This document shows, piece by piece, positions 5,814 through 11,595 of a DNA stretch of 11,595 bases. The notes below the pieces were generated by a model. It was given only the letters and a program-made list of their open reading frames with translations. It did not search any database and was not told the origin of the DNA. This DNA comes from Scybalousia_A sp964639765. Its GTDB lineage: Bacteria; Bacteroidota; Bacteroidia; Bacteroidales; P3. Where the stretch lies: positions 1 through 11,595 of the forward strand of contig CAZXEN010000043.1 of assembly GCA_964639765.1 (NCBI GenBank), written 5' to 3'. Numbering within the stretch: position 1 is the first letter of the stretch; every line of letters begins with the position of its first letter. A program made the translations under genes and the position numbers.

Positions 5814-7391
5814 ATGAAAAGAATTCTAATATCGTTTTTCTTTGTAACATCATATATATCCTCCTTTGGTCAGACGCTTCTGGAGGAAGATTTCTCTGTT
5901 TTCCCTCCAGAGAATTGGACAAGAGGCAATGCAGTGTTGAATAATGTATACAATGGCACACAAATTTCTACTATATCCTATGGTTGGTATGCAGAAACCA
6001 ATGGCTATGGAATAGAAGGCAATCATACAAAAGCAGATATATATGGTGCTTCTATCAAATATTGGCTTATAAGTCCTACAATTTCTCTGAATACAGCAAA
6101 TAATATGCTTATGTTTAATTTTGCTCTTACTGATGATGATGCAAATACTCCTGTAACTACAGTAGGCTCTGATGATAAGTTTGTAGTACTTGTTTTACCA
6201 GAAAACCAGAGTATAAATTCTGCAAACGAACTACTCAGATTAGACAACACTTCCACTGTAAGATTAGAAGATATAAGCTCAGACACTTTGATTACCCTTT
6301 CCTTAAATAATTATAACGGCAATGTTCGCATAGCATTTTATGTGGAAAGTTCGGTTTCCAATGCTGATTATGATTTACATATTGGTCATGTTTTTGTAGG
6401 ACGGTTACAAGGATGTCCTCCGCCTTCTTTCCAAATAGAAAATATAAGTTCTTCTTCTGCATCAATAGTTACTGACAGCGATTCTTCTGCTGAATCTTTA
6501 TTGATACAACTTTCAGAAGCAGAAGACACATATTGGGAAAACTCTCTTGAGGATACTGTTCACAATCTCAGCCAAGCATATAATATAAACAATCTTCTCC
6601 CCAACCATTCTTATAAAGTCAGAGTTAAATCTATTTGTGAATCGTTGGAAAGCGATTATTCTTTACCTCAAATATTCACTACTTTATGTAACAACGACAC
6701 AATAAGAATATTTGACACGGTTACCATTGTTGAGCACGATACTATTACAATGTTTGACACTATATCTATTACCTCTCGCGACACTGTTACACTTTTTGAC
6801 ACCATATATATTACCTCTAACGACACTGTTACCTTGTTTGACACCATATATATTACCTCTAACGACACTGTTACCTTGTTTGACACCATATATATTACCT
6901 CTAACGACACTGTTACCTTGTTTGACACCGTATATATTACCTCTAACGATACTGTTACACTTTTTGACACCATATATATTTACGATACCATAACAAATTG
7001 CGGAATAGATAAGACACATATTTATGCAATTATAAATCAAGGAGAGCTTTATCAGGATTATGGTTTTAATGAAAGCAATGCAGGAGAATACTGTCAGACA
7101 ATGCAAAACGAGGCCGAATGTGACAGTATAGTTTGCCTGCATCTTAGTGTTTATTCTTCCCTTTTTATAGCAGAACAAGAAGAAAATTTTCTCGTCTATC
7201 CAAATCCTGTGAAAGACAAGATATATATAAAAGGAGAAGGCAAACTGACAATAACAGACAACATGGGTAAAACTATTTTCAAGGAACAAACTGACAACAA
7301 ACAAAGAATAATAGATACAAAGAAATTTAAATCAGGTGTATATTATATAAAACTTGGTAATCGAACTCAAAAAATTATTATACAGAAATAA
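5814..7391 (+). CDS. T9SS-secreted adhesin-like protein with 14-residue repeats
   Basis: The 525-residue product is predicted to be secreted by the type IX system. A signal peptide (1-20, ending SSFGQ) precedes a cleaved-adhesin / choice-of-anchor-J-like beta domain (about 22-197), with the typical opening LLEEDFSVFPPENWTRGN and a later YWLISPTISL. A fibronectin type III-like domain follows (about 201-292, beginning CPPPSFQIENISSSSASI). Residues 295-392 are seven units of 14 residues based on DTVTLFDTIYITSN. The next block (about 396-447) resembles the Bacteroidota secreted-protein motif 'QGE-Y-GF-AGEY-CDSIV-LHLSV'. The end (about 455-525) is a type A sorting domain with VYPNPV at 461-466 and GVYYIKL near the C terminus. 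It is likely exported through the outer membrane and anchored on the surface or released. The gene stands alone behind its own promoter. Ligand and role are unknown. Confidence 0.85.
   Translation: MKRILISFFFVTSYISSFGQTLLEEDFSVFPPENWTRGNAVLNNVYNGTQISTISYGWYAETNGYGIEGNHTKADIYGASIKYWLISPTISLNTANNMLMFNFALTDDDANTPVTTVGSDDKFVVLVLPENQSINSANELLRLDNTSTVRLEDISSDTLITLSLNNYNGNVRIAFYVESSVSNADYDLHIGHVFVGRLQGCPPPSFQIENISSSSASIVTDSDSSAESLLIQLSEAEDTYWENSLEDTVHNLSQAYNINNLLPNHSYKVRVKSICESLESDYSLPQIFTTLCNNDTIRIFDTVTIVEHDTITMFDTISITSRDTVTLFDTIYITSNDTVTLFDTIYITSNDTVTLFDTIYITSNDTVTLFDTVYITSNDTVTLFDTIYIYDTITNCGIDKTHIYAIINQGELYQDYGFNESNAGEYCQTMQNEAECDSIVCLHLSVYSSLFIAEQEENFLVYPNPVKDKIYIKGEGKLTITDNMGKTIFKEQTDNKQRIIDTKKFKSGVYYIKLGNRTQKIIIQK
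6696..6989 (+). repeat. 42-bp in-frame tandem repeat, seven units
   Basis: Units start at 6696, 6738, 6780, 6822, 6864, 6906 and 6948, each 42 bases (14 codons). The units at 6822 and 6864 are identical; the 6906 unit differs from them by one base. The first two units and the end of the last are diverged. Each unit encodes two similar halves (DTVTLFD, TIYITSN) of alternating hydrophobic and polar residues with regular Asp/Thr, suggesting an extended beta stalk. Because the unit is a multiple of three, open frames appear on the other strand as artefacts. Confidence 0.95.
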
Positions 7392-7412
7392 ACGAATATT
7401 ATATCTTTTTTA

Positions 7413-7420
7413 TACTTTTG
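7413..7420 (+). promoter_or_regulatory. -7 promoter element before purM
   Basis: TACTTTTG matches TAnnTTTG and ends 20 bases before the purM ATG at 7441. No good -33 TTTG is visible. No terminator hairpin is seen between the preceding stop (7391) and this element, so some read-through from the secreted-protein gene is possible. Confidence 0.5.
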
Positions 7421-7440
7421 CAACATAAATACAACAGATT

Positions 7441-8625
7441 ATGACACAACAAAAATATAACCTACGAGGAGTTTCTGCAAAGAAAGAAGACGTTCATAAC
7501 GCCATAAAGAATATAGACAAAGGTTTGTTTCCAAAGGCTTTTTGCAAAGTTGTTCCTGATACATTGACAGGAGATAAAGACTATTGTATGCTTATGCATG
7601 CAGATGGTGCAGGCACAAAAAGTTCTTTGGCTTACATGTATTGGAAACAAACAGGAGATTTATCTGTATGGAAAGGCATAGCACAAGATGCTGTAGTGAT
7701 GAATACTGATGATTTGCTTTGTGTCGGAGTTACAGACAATATTTTACTTTCTTCCACTATCGGAAGAAACAAAAACCTTATCCCTGGAGAAGTTATAAAA
7801 GCCATAATAGAAGGCACAGAAGAATTTCTTGAGACTCTTCGTTCATACGATGTAGGCATCTATTCCACTGGAGGAGAGACTGCAGATGTAGGAGACTTGG
7901 TCAGAACTGTTATTGTTGACAGTACAGTTACCGCAAGAGCCGCTCGCAAAGATATTATTTCAACTGATAAGATACAAGACGGAGACGTTATTGTTGCATT
8001 GGCTTCTTTTGGTAAGGCAACTTACGAAAAAGAATACAATGGTGGAATGGGAAGCAATGGATTGACTTCTGCAAGACATGATGTTTTCTTCAAGGAACTT
8101 GCAAAACAATATCCTGAAAGCTATGACAAAGACCTCCCTGAACAAGTTGTATATTGCGGAAAACGTTCTTTGACAGACGAGATTGCAATAGATGACAAAG
8201 GCAACACAATGACAGCCGGCAAACTTGTTCTTTCGCCTACAAGAACATACGCTCCGGTTATTCGTCAAATTATAAAAGAATACAGAAAAGACATCCATGG
8301 ATTTATCCACTGCACAGGAGGAGCAATGACAAAAATACTTCATTTTGTTGAGTGCTTGCATATTGTAAAAGACAATCTGTTTGCTTTGCCTCCTTTGTTC
8401 CAAATGATAGAAGAAGAGAGCCAGACTCCAAGACAAGAAATGTATCAAGTCTTTAACATGGGTCAGAGAATGGAAGTCTATTGTCCAAAGAATATAGCAC
8501 AGGATATTATCAGCATAAGCAAATCTTTTGGCATTGATGCAAGAATATCAGGCTTTGTGGAAAAGAGCGAAAAGGCTTCTCTTACTATAAAGGACGACAA
8601 AGGCATTTATGAATACAATGCTTAA
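7441..8625 (+). CDS. purM: Phosphoribosylformylglycinamidine cyclo-ligase (AIR synthase), Bacteroidota type
   Basis: The 394-residue enzyme closes the imidazole ring in purine synthesis: formylglycinamidine ribonucleotide plus ATP gives 5-aminoimidazole ribonucleotide, in the cytoplasm. PurM-superfamily features seen are the DGAGTK nucleotide-binding loop (55-60), the acidic MNTDDLLCVG segment (87-96), GGETAD (144-149), GSNGLTSAR (204-212), SPTRTY (265-270), CTGGAMTKI (291-299) and MGQRMEVY (340-347). The protein is longer than the roughly 345-residue E. coli enzyme and has DGAGTK where E. coli PurM has DGVGTK; I recall both as normal for the Bacteroidota PurM type. The ATG at 7441 follows a -7 element. 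The stop at 8625 is 13 bases before the preferred start of the lipoprotein gene, so the two are probably cotranscribed. No other pur gene is in the window. Confidence 0.9.
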   Translation: MTQQKYNLRGVSAKKEDVHNAIKNIDKGLFPKAFCKVVPDTLTGDKDYCMLMHADGAGTKSSLAYMYWKQTGDLSVWKGIAQDAVVMNTDDLLCVGVTDNILLSSTIGRNKNLIPGEVIKAIIEGTEEFLETLRSYDVGIYSTGGETADVGDLVRTVIVDSTVTARAARKDIISTDKIQDGDVIVALASFGKATYEKEYNGGMGSNGLTSARHDVFFKELAKQYPESYDKDLPEQVVYCGKRSLTDEIAIDDKGNTMTAGKLVLSPTRTYAPVIRQIIKEYRKDIHGFIHCTGGAMTKILHFVECLHIVKDNLFALPPLFQMIEEESQTPRQEMYQVFNMGQRMEVYCPKNIAQDIISISKSFGIDARISGFVEKSEKASLTIKDDKGIYEYNA

Positions 8626-8638
8626 AATCTTTTTTGAA

Positions 8639-9406
8639 ATGAAAAAAATACGTTTATACATTATCTTTGTTTTGTCAATACTTGTCTTGTTTTCCTGCTC
8701 AAAGGGAGAAAAAAGGATAATAAAAAAGTTTGCCAACGGAGAACCAGAGTTGGTTGCCTACTACAAAGAGGGCAAAAAGGTTTATCAGGAACGCTATTAT
8801 GAAAACGGCAAGAAAAGGAGCGAAGGAGACTACAACGACAGTGTGCGTTCCGGTCAATGGTCTTTTTACTTTGATAGCGGAAAAGTATTTGCCAAGGCAG
8901 ACTTCTCAAAAAAGAAAGAGGGAGAAAAATGGCGGATATACAAAGACGACGGAGAAGAACTGATAGGAGAGACAGATAAAATCACTGCAATGTCGTTTTC
9001 TCCAGAAGGCACCTTGGTGGATATCACCATAAAGAATCCTGAGGACAACAAAAAGGAAATCTACTATCGTTTTTTCAATTCCTTCAAACTGAGAATGCAG
9101 GTAAATCTTGCTGGCAATATGTATCAAGGTCAAGCTCTCTCTTGGCACGAGAACGGAAAGCTGAACTCAGAGCTTTATTATAAAGACGGCTTGGAAGACA
9201 GCATCTATGTTTCCTACGCAGACAATGGCCAGACAATGGAGAGAGGCGAATACAAAAAAGGAAAGAAAGTGGGCAAGTGGGAGCATTTCAATTCCGAAGG
9301 CAAACCCTTGGGCATAGAGATTTACGACCAAGACGGCACCCTTCTAAGGGAGACAAACACACAAGGGCTACGCTTTTCACATCGCAACAACAAAAAAGAG
9401 GAATAA
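8639..9406 (+). CDS. Lipoprotein with MORN/YwqK-like repeats
   Basis: The 255-residue product has a lipoprotein signal peptide whose lipobox LFSC places the lipidated Cys at residue 20. ATG 8639 is chosen over an in-frame ATG at 8609, because 8609 overlaps the end of purM and would put ten extra residues before a canonical signal peptide. The mature part holds two blocks of MORN-variant repeats of the YwqK kind ('Y-NGK---G-Y--G---G-W--Y'). The first covers about residues 33-110 and contains YYENGKKRSEGDY and SGQWSFYF. The second covers about 163-233 and contains WHENGKLNSELYYKDG and GKKVGKWEHFNSEGK. A segment of about 50 residues without the pattern separates them. Such repeats form beta-hairpin stacks; in Bacteroidota lipoproteins their function is generally unknown. 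It lies between purM and an exported protein. Confidence 0.8.
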   Translation: MKKIRLYIIFVLSILVLFSCSKGEKRIIKKFANGEPELVAYYKEGKKVYQERYYENGKKRSEGDYNDSVRSGQWSFYFDSGKVFAKADFSKKKEGEKWRIYKDDGEELIGETDKITAMSFSPEGTLVDITIKNPEDNKKEIYYRFFNSFKLRMQVNLAGNMYQGQALSWHENGKLNSELYYKDGLEDSIYVSYADNGQTMERGEYKKGKKVGKWEHFNSEGKPLGIEIYDQDGTLLRETNTQGLRFSHRNNKKEE

Positions 9407-9412
9407 TACAAT

Positions 9413-9967
9413 ATGAGGTATTTGTTTTCTTGTCTTTTTCTGTGTCTTGTCTGCTTTGGAACCAAAGGTCAGTCTTTTGACAATATTTCCCCTGTCGGGC
9501 AATCCCAATACACCATTGCAAATACGGATATACGCATTTCAAAGGACAGGATATACATCTGCTCTTCAAAAGACAAGAACCTCAAAAAACAAATCCCCGT
9601 TTCTTTGGACAACAAAGAATTTCGCCACAGGTTGCTCTACAATAGCAAACTCCAGCAGGGTTTTCTCTTTATAGAAAAACATTCAGCCCTCAGCGAAGGT
9701 TGCCAGATATACAGGATAGACAAAGGAAATGTGAATTATTTATGCGAGTTTCCTTTTGCTGCCTACACATCTGAGAACGGGGAGCGAATGAACTATAACT
9801 CTATTCTTTCTTATCTCTCTGTTATCCGCTCAGATAAAAGAACACTGCTTTTTATCAATACTCCTATGGTTGTTTTATATCCTAACTCTCCACAGGAAGA
9901 AATACTTGAAACCAAGACATTTTATCACCAACTTTCAAACAATGGTTTCGAATTAAGAAAATACTAA
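9413..9967 (+). CDS. Exported protein of unknown function
   Basis: I do not recognise this 184-residue protein. It begins with a Sec signal peptide (about residues 1-20, ending TKGQ, Cys-rich in its hydrophobic core). The mature part looks like a small globular beta-rich domain, with strands such as IRISKDRIYICSS, GFLFIEKHSA, CQIYRIDKGNVNYLCEF and RTLLFINTPMVVLY. No lipobox, membrane anchor or T9SS sorting domain is seen, so it is probably periplasmic or outer-membrane associated. It starts 6 bases after the lipoprotein gene and ends 13 bases before comB, so translation is likely linked in one transcript. The WHENGK-type repeats of its neighbour are absent here. Confidence 0.75.
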   Translation: MRYLFSCLFLCLVCFGTKGQSFDNISPVGQSQYTIANTDIRISKDRIYICSSKDKNLKKQIPVSLDNKEFRHRLLYNSKLQQGFLFIEKHSALSEGCQIYRIDKGNVNYLCEFPFAAYTSENGERMNYNSILSYLSVIRSDKRTLLFINTPMVVLYPNSPQEEILETKTFYHQLSNNGFELRKY

Positions 9968-9980
9968 GTTTTTTTTAGAT

Positions 9981-10721
9981 ATGACAGCTTCTGAAAAACA
10001 AATAACAACTTTCTTTTCTCCTATTCTGGTTTCACAAGAAGAGAGAAACAACAAATATATCAGTGTCGTTGTAGATATTCTAAGGGCAACAACAACAATC
10101 TGTACAGCTATCAACTATGGTGCAACCATTATTCCTGTGGCAACATTGCAAGAGATAAACCAAGCCAGGCAACAAGGTTATCCCATCGCTAGAGAAAGGC
10201 TGGAAGAAGGCTTTGCAAATGCAGACTTTGGCAATTCTGCCATGGAGTTTATGACAGACAGAATAAAAGACATGGAAATAGTACAATCCACCACCAATGG
10301 CACAAAAGCAATAATGAAAGCATTGGAGCAGAAGCCAGAAGAAATACTTATCGGTTCCTTTTCAAACATCAGCGCATTAAGTTCCTATCTTGTCCGACAA
10401 AACTGTGATGTGGAGATTATCTGTTCAGGCTGGAGAAGTAATTTTTGTTTGGAAGACAGTATGTTTGCAGGAGCTTTGGCAGGCAGATTGTTTGATAATG
10501 GTTTTACTACTTTGGACGACAGCACACATGCTTCTTTTTATCTTTGGCAAGAAGCAGAAAAAGACTTGTGGACTTATCTGGAAAAAGCAAAACATATTCA
10601 TAAATTGAGAAGACATCATTTGGACGATGTCTTCCCTTATACTTTTACTTTGGATACCTGCCCTATTGTTCCCAAAGTATTCTTTGAAGAAAACAAATGG
10701 AAAATCCGTAAGGCAGAGTAG
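9981..10721 (+). CDS. comB: ComB family protein (2-phosphosulfolactate phosphatase-like)
   Basis: The 246-residue cytoplasmic protein belongs to the ComB family. The characterised members are Mg-dependent phosphatases that convert 2-phosphosulfolactate to sulfolactate in coenzyme M synthesis. Visible family motifs are VVVDILRATTTI (29-40), RER at 71-73, FGNSAMEF (83-90), STTNGT (103-108) and the CSGW...FCLEDSMFAGAL segment (148-166). The first motif and the TTNGT loop are well kept. The usual AGER is AREr-like here, and the loop after CSGW is WRSNF. Bacteroidota do not make coenzyme M, so the true substrate is open; a sulfolactate route or another acid phosphate are possibilities. It is the last gene of the purM-led row. 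It ends in TAG TAG, facing decayed genes on the other strand, with no clear terminator hairpin. Confidence 0.8.
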   Translation: MTASEKQITTFFSPILVSQEERNNKYISVVVDILRATTTICTAINYGATIIPVATLQEINQARQQGYPIARERLEEGFANADFGNSAMEFMTDRIKDMEIVQSTTNGTKAIMKALEQKPEEILIGSFSNISALSSYLVRQNCDVEIICSGWRSNFCLEDSMFAGALAGRLFDNGFTTLDDSTHASFYLWQEAEKDLWTYLEKAKHIHKLRRHHLDDVFPYTFTLDTCPIVPKVFFEENKWKIRKAE

Positions 10722-10895
10722 TAGAATTTTATTTCTTGATAACTTTCTTTGTGGATTGTCTGCTGAAGTGAGGGATAACTGAACAAAACATTCCACTGTT
10801 TTGTTGTATCTACAATATTTTTGCTAAACTCGGTCTGTGAAAAAACAGTGAAACCACAACATATAATGAATATCAATATTATTAATTTTTTTCAT
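10722..10895 (-). pseudogene. 5' remnant of an exported protein gene, frameshifted in a poly-A run after the ATG
   Basis: Reading from ATG 10895, the frame is lost within 22 codons. If the run of seven A directly after the ATG (10886-10892) is read as six, the product begins with a perfect signal peptide (MKKLIILIFIICCGFTVFSQ). It continues TEFSKNIVDTTKQWNVLFSY and beyond, which resembles the N terminus of Bacteroidota secreted proteins that start with a signal peptide and a '-KQWNV-' segment. The coding potential runs into the 3' end of comB on the other strand, so at most about 58 codons remain and the rest of the gene is gone. It lies 12 bases downstream of the frameshifted lipoprotein gene, as if once in one operon. 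The call as a remnant is an inference; a sequencing error could explain the indel but not the missing 3' part. Confidence 0.6.
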
Positions 10896-10907
10896 TTTTA
10901 TTAAAAT

Positions 10908-11379
10908 TTAATTATTTTCTACATACTCATTAATAGTCTTTATCTCCAAATCATCACAATCTGGTTCTTCTACAACATTATTCCCTGTTAGAATATAACT
11001 TTCAGAAATATATGTCCCAGCATGAATGACACCTGAAAAAAAATACTTTTACTCCATCGGTAGTAGATGCTTTATCCTTTATTATTTTATTAAGTTTAGA
11101 TGGATTGCAAATATAAAAAGCAGTCCTTATATATCTATTATCTGGGTATTCTTCATCTATGTCGTAAATCCTTAATATAAACGCACCGTCGTTTTCTTTT
11201 CTAATCACACCGTATTCAAAATGATAAGAAGAATTCGGCATTGAAAACAAGCCTTTGACTTCTGTTTTGCAGTCTTTACAATCTTCGTCATCATCACTGC
11301 AACTAACAATTGCTAAACCTAAACTTATTACTGCAAAGAATAAAAACAATATCTTTACTAAAACACTTGTTCTTTCCAT
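10908..11379 (-). pseudogene. Small lipoprotein gene interrupted by a frameshift in a T8 run
   Basis: From ATG 11379 the sequence encodes a lipoprotein signal peptide with lipobox IVSC (Cys 27) followed by SDDDED. This acidic stretch is like the export signal of surface lipoproteins in Bacteroidota. As sequenced, translation stops at 11002 after 125 residues, with an odd tail (FFRCHSCWDIYF). If the run of eight T (minus strand; 11036-11043) is read as seven, the frame continues FFSGVIHAGTYISESYILTG and on to a TAA at 10908-10910, giving 156 residues of protein-like sequence. The restored 'GVKVFFSG' agrees with small Bacteroidota lipoproteins that have a 'V-FSG' segment. I do not recognise a named family. 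Whether this is a true pseudogene, a phase-variable gene or a sequencing error cannot be told from one sequence. Confidence 0.7.
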
Positions 11380-11411
11380 GTCTTTTATGTTTTTTAATTA
11401 ACCTAACTTTG

Positions 11412-11443
11412 CAAAGTTATGAGATTACTTTTGAAATAACAAA
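11412..11443 (-). promoter_or_regulatory. Promoter of the frameshifted lipoprotein gene
   Basis: On the minus strand TTTG (11440-11443), a 20-base spacer and TAACTTTG (11412-11419) match the Bacteroidota promoter, with 32 bases to the ATG at 11379. Sequence and position are nearly the same as at 83-113. Lack of obvious promoter decay suggests the gene was recently active or still is. Confidence 0.65.
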
Positions 11444-11574
11444 GGGGAAAGAAGAAAATCTTTCAAAACCAATGCCTTCAACAAGCAAAACAAATGTATA
11501 TTCTTTTTCCATAACTTTGGATTAAGTGGTAACATCTCTTCGAGACGCTACTGCGGGGGCGTTACGTCGGGAAC
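11444..11574. other. Intergenic stretch with a GC-rich patch
   Basis: No reading frame of note. The first half is purine-rich on the plus strand and loosely matches 114-190. At 11542-11570 there is an abrupt GC-rich segment (GAGACGCTAC, then GCGGGGGCGTTACGTCGGG) unlike the surrounding AT-rich DNA. Its first ten bases are the exact reverse complement of 202-211. It could be the remains of a small dispersed repeat. Confidence 0.35.
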
Positions 11575-11595
11575 AAAAAAAAGGAACATATCCTT
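11575..11595 (-). terminator. Probable terminator of a gene beyond the right edge
   Basis: On the minus strand AAGGA pairs with TCCTT across a 5-base loop and is followed by a run of eight T counted from the base of the stem. The 14 bases AAAAAAAAGGAACA (11575-11588) are identical to 306-319 in the tRNA-Leu terminator. The hairpin may extend past the window end, so its full strength cannot be judged. Confidence 0.5.

Noticed and set aside
6696..6989. Regular repeats as a CRISPR array
   Set aside because: Units are directly adjacent with no unique spacers, and they are in frame inside a protein gene.
6684..7304. Long open frames on the minus strand (and a second plus frame) across the repeat region
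   Set aside because: They arise because the 42-base repeat is a multiple of three and keeps all frames open; the proteins are low-complexity mirror images of the repeat and have no start context.
8609..8638. Earlier ATG for the MORN-like lipoprotein
   Set aside because: It would overlap the end of purM and add ten residues before an otherwise canonical lipoprotein signal peptide.
10637..10876. 79-codon frame from a TTG codon as an intact gene
   Set aside because: Its start is inside a signal peptide whose true ATG is out of frame, and its last third is antisense to comB; treated as a remnant instead.

Overview
The window (about 35% G+C by eye) comes from a Bacteroidota genome, most likely an uncultured or less-studied member of the Bacteroidales. 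Three things support this. Several genes are preceded by the Bacteroidota promoter elements (TTTG near -33, TAnnTTTG near -7). The essential block uppS-bamA-ompH-ompH is arranged as in Bacteroidales. One protein carries a type IX secretion (T9SS) C-terminal sorting domain, which argues against the genus Bacteroides itself.

Left part, minus strand (1-5626): an envelope-biogenesis cluster reads right to left. It holds an IPExxxVDY-like protein, undecaprenyl diphosphate synthase (uppS), BamA, two OmpH/Skp-like periplasmic chaperones, then a separately promoted tRNA-Leu(UAG) with its own terminator, and finally the first codons of another exported protein that runs off the left edge. UppS supplies the lipid carrier for wall and surface polysaccharides. 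BamA inserts outer-membrane proteins, and the Skp-like proteins escort them across the periplasm.

Middle and right, plus strand (5760-10721): a divergent promoter region leads to a T9SS-secreted adhesin-like protein with a 42-bp tandem repeat. It is followed by a purM-led gene row: purM, a MORN/YwqK-like lipoprotein, an unrecognised exported protein and a ComB (2-phosphosulfolactate phosphatase) family protein. The last three are separated by very short gaps and probably form one transcript with purM.

Right end, minus strand (10722-11595): two decayed or phase-shifted genes converge on comB. One is a small lipoprotein gene whose reading frame is broken at a run of eight T. The other is the 5' remnant of an exported-protein gene whose signal peptide is out of frame at a run of seven A directly after the ATG. 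The promoter and intergenic block before the lipoprotein closely resembles the block before the truncated gene at the left edge, including the start of the terminator on its far side.

Most of the window is ordinary housekeeping and envelope biology, and I see no clear new defence or mobile system. The points most worth a second look are the two homopolymer frameshifts, the homogenised 42-bp repeat in the secreted protein, the duplicated promoter/terminator intergenic module, a basic insert in BamA POTRA3, and an orphan ComB-family gene downstream of purM.
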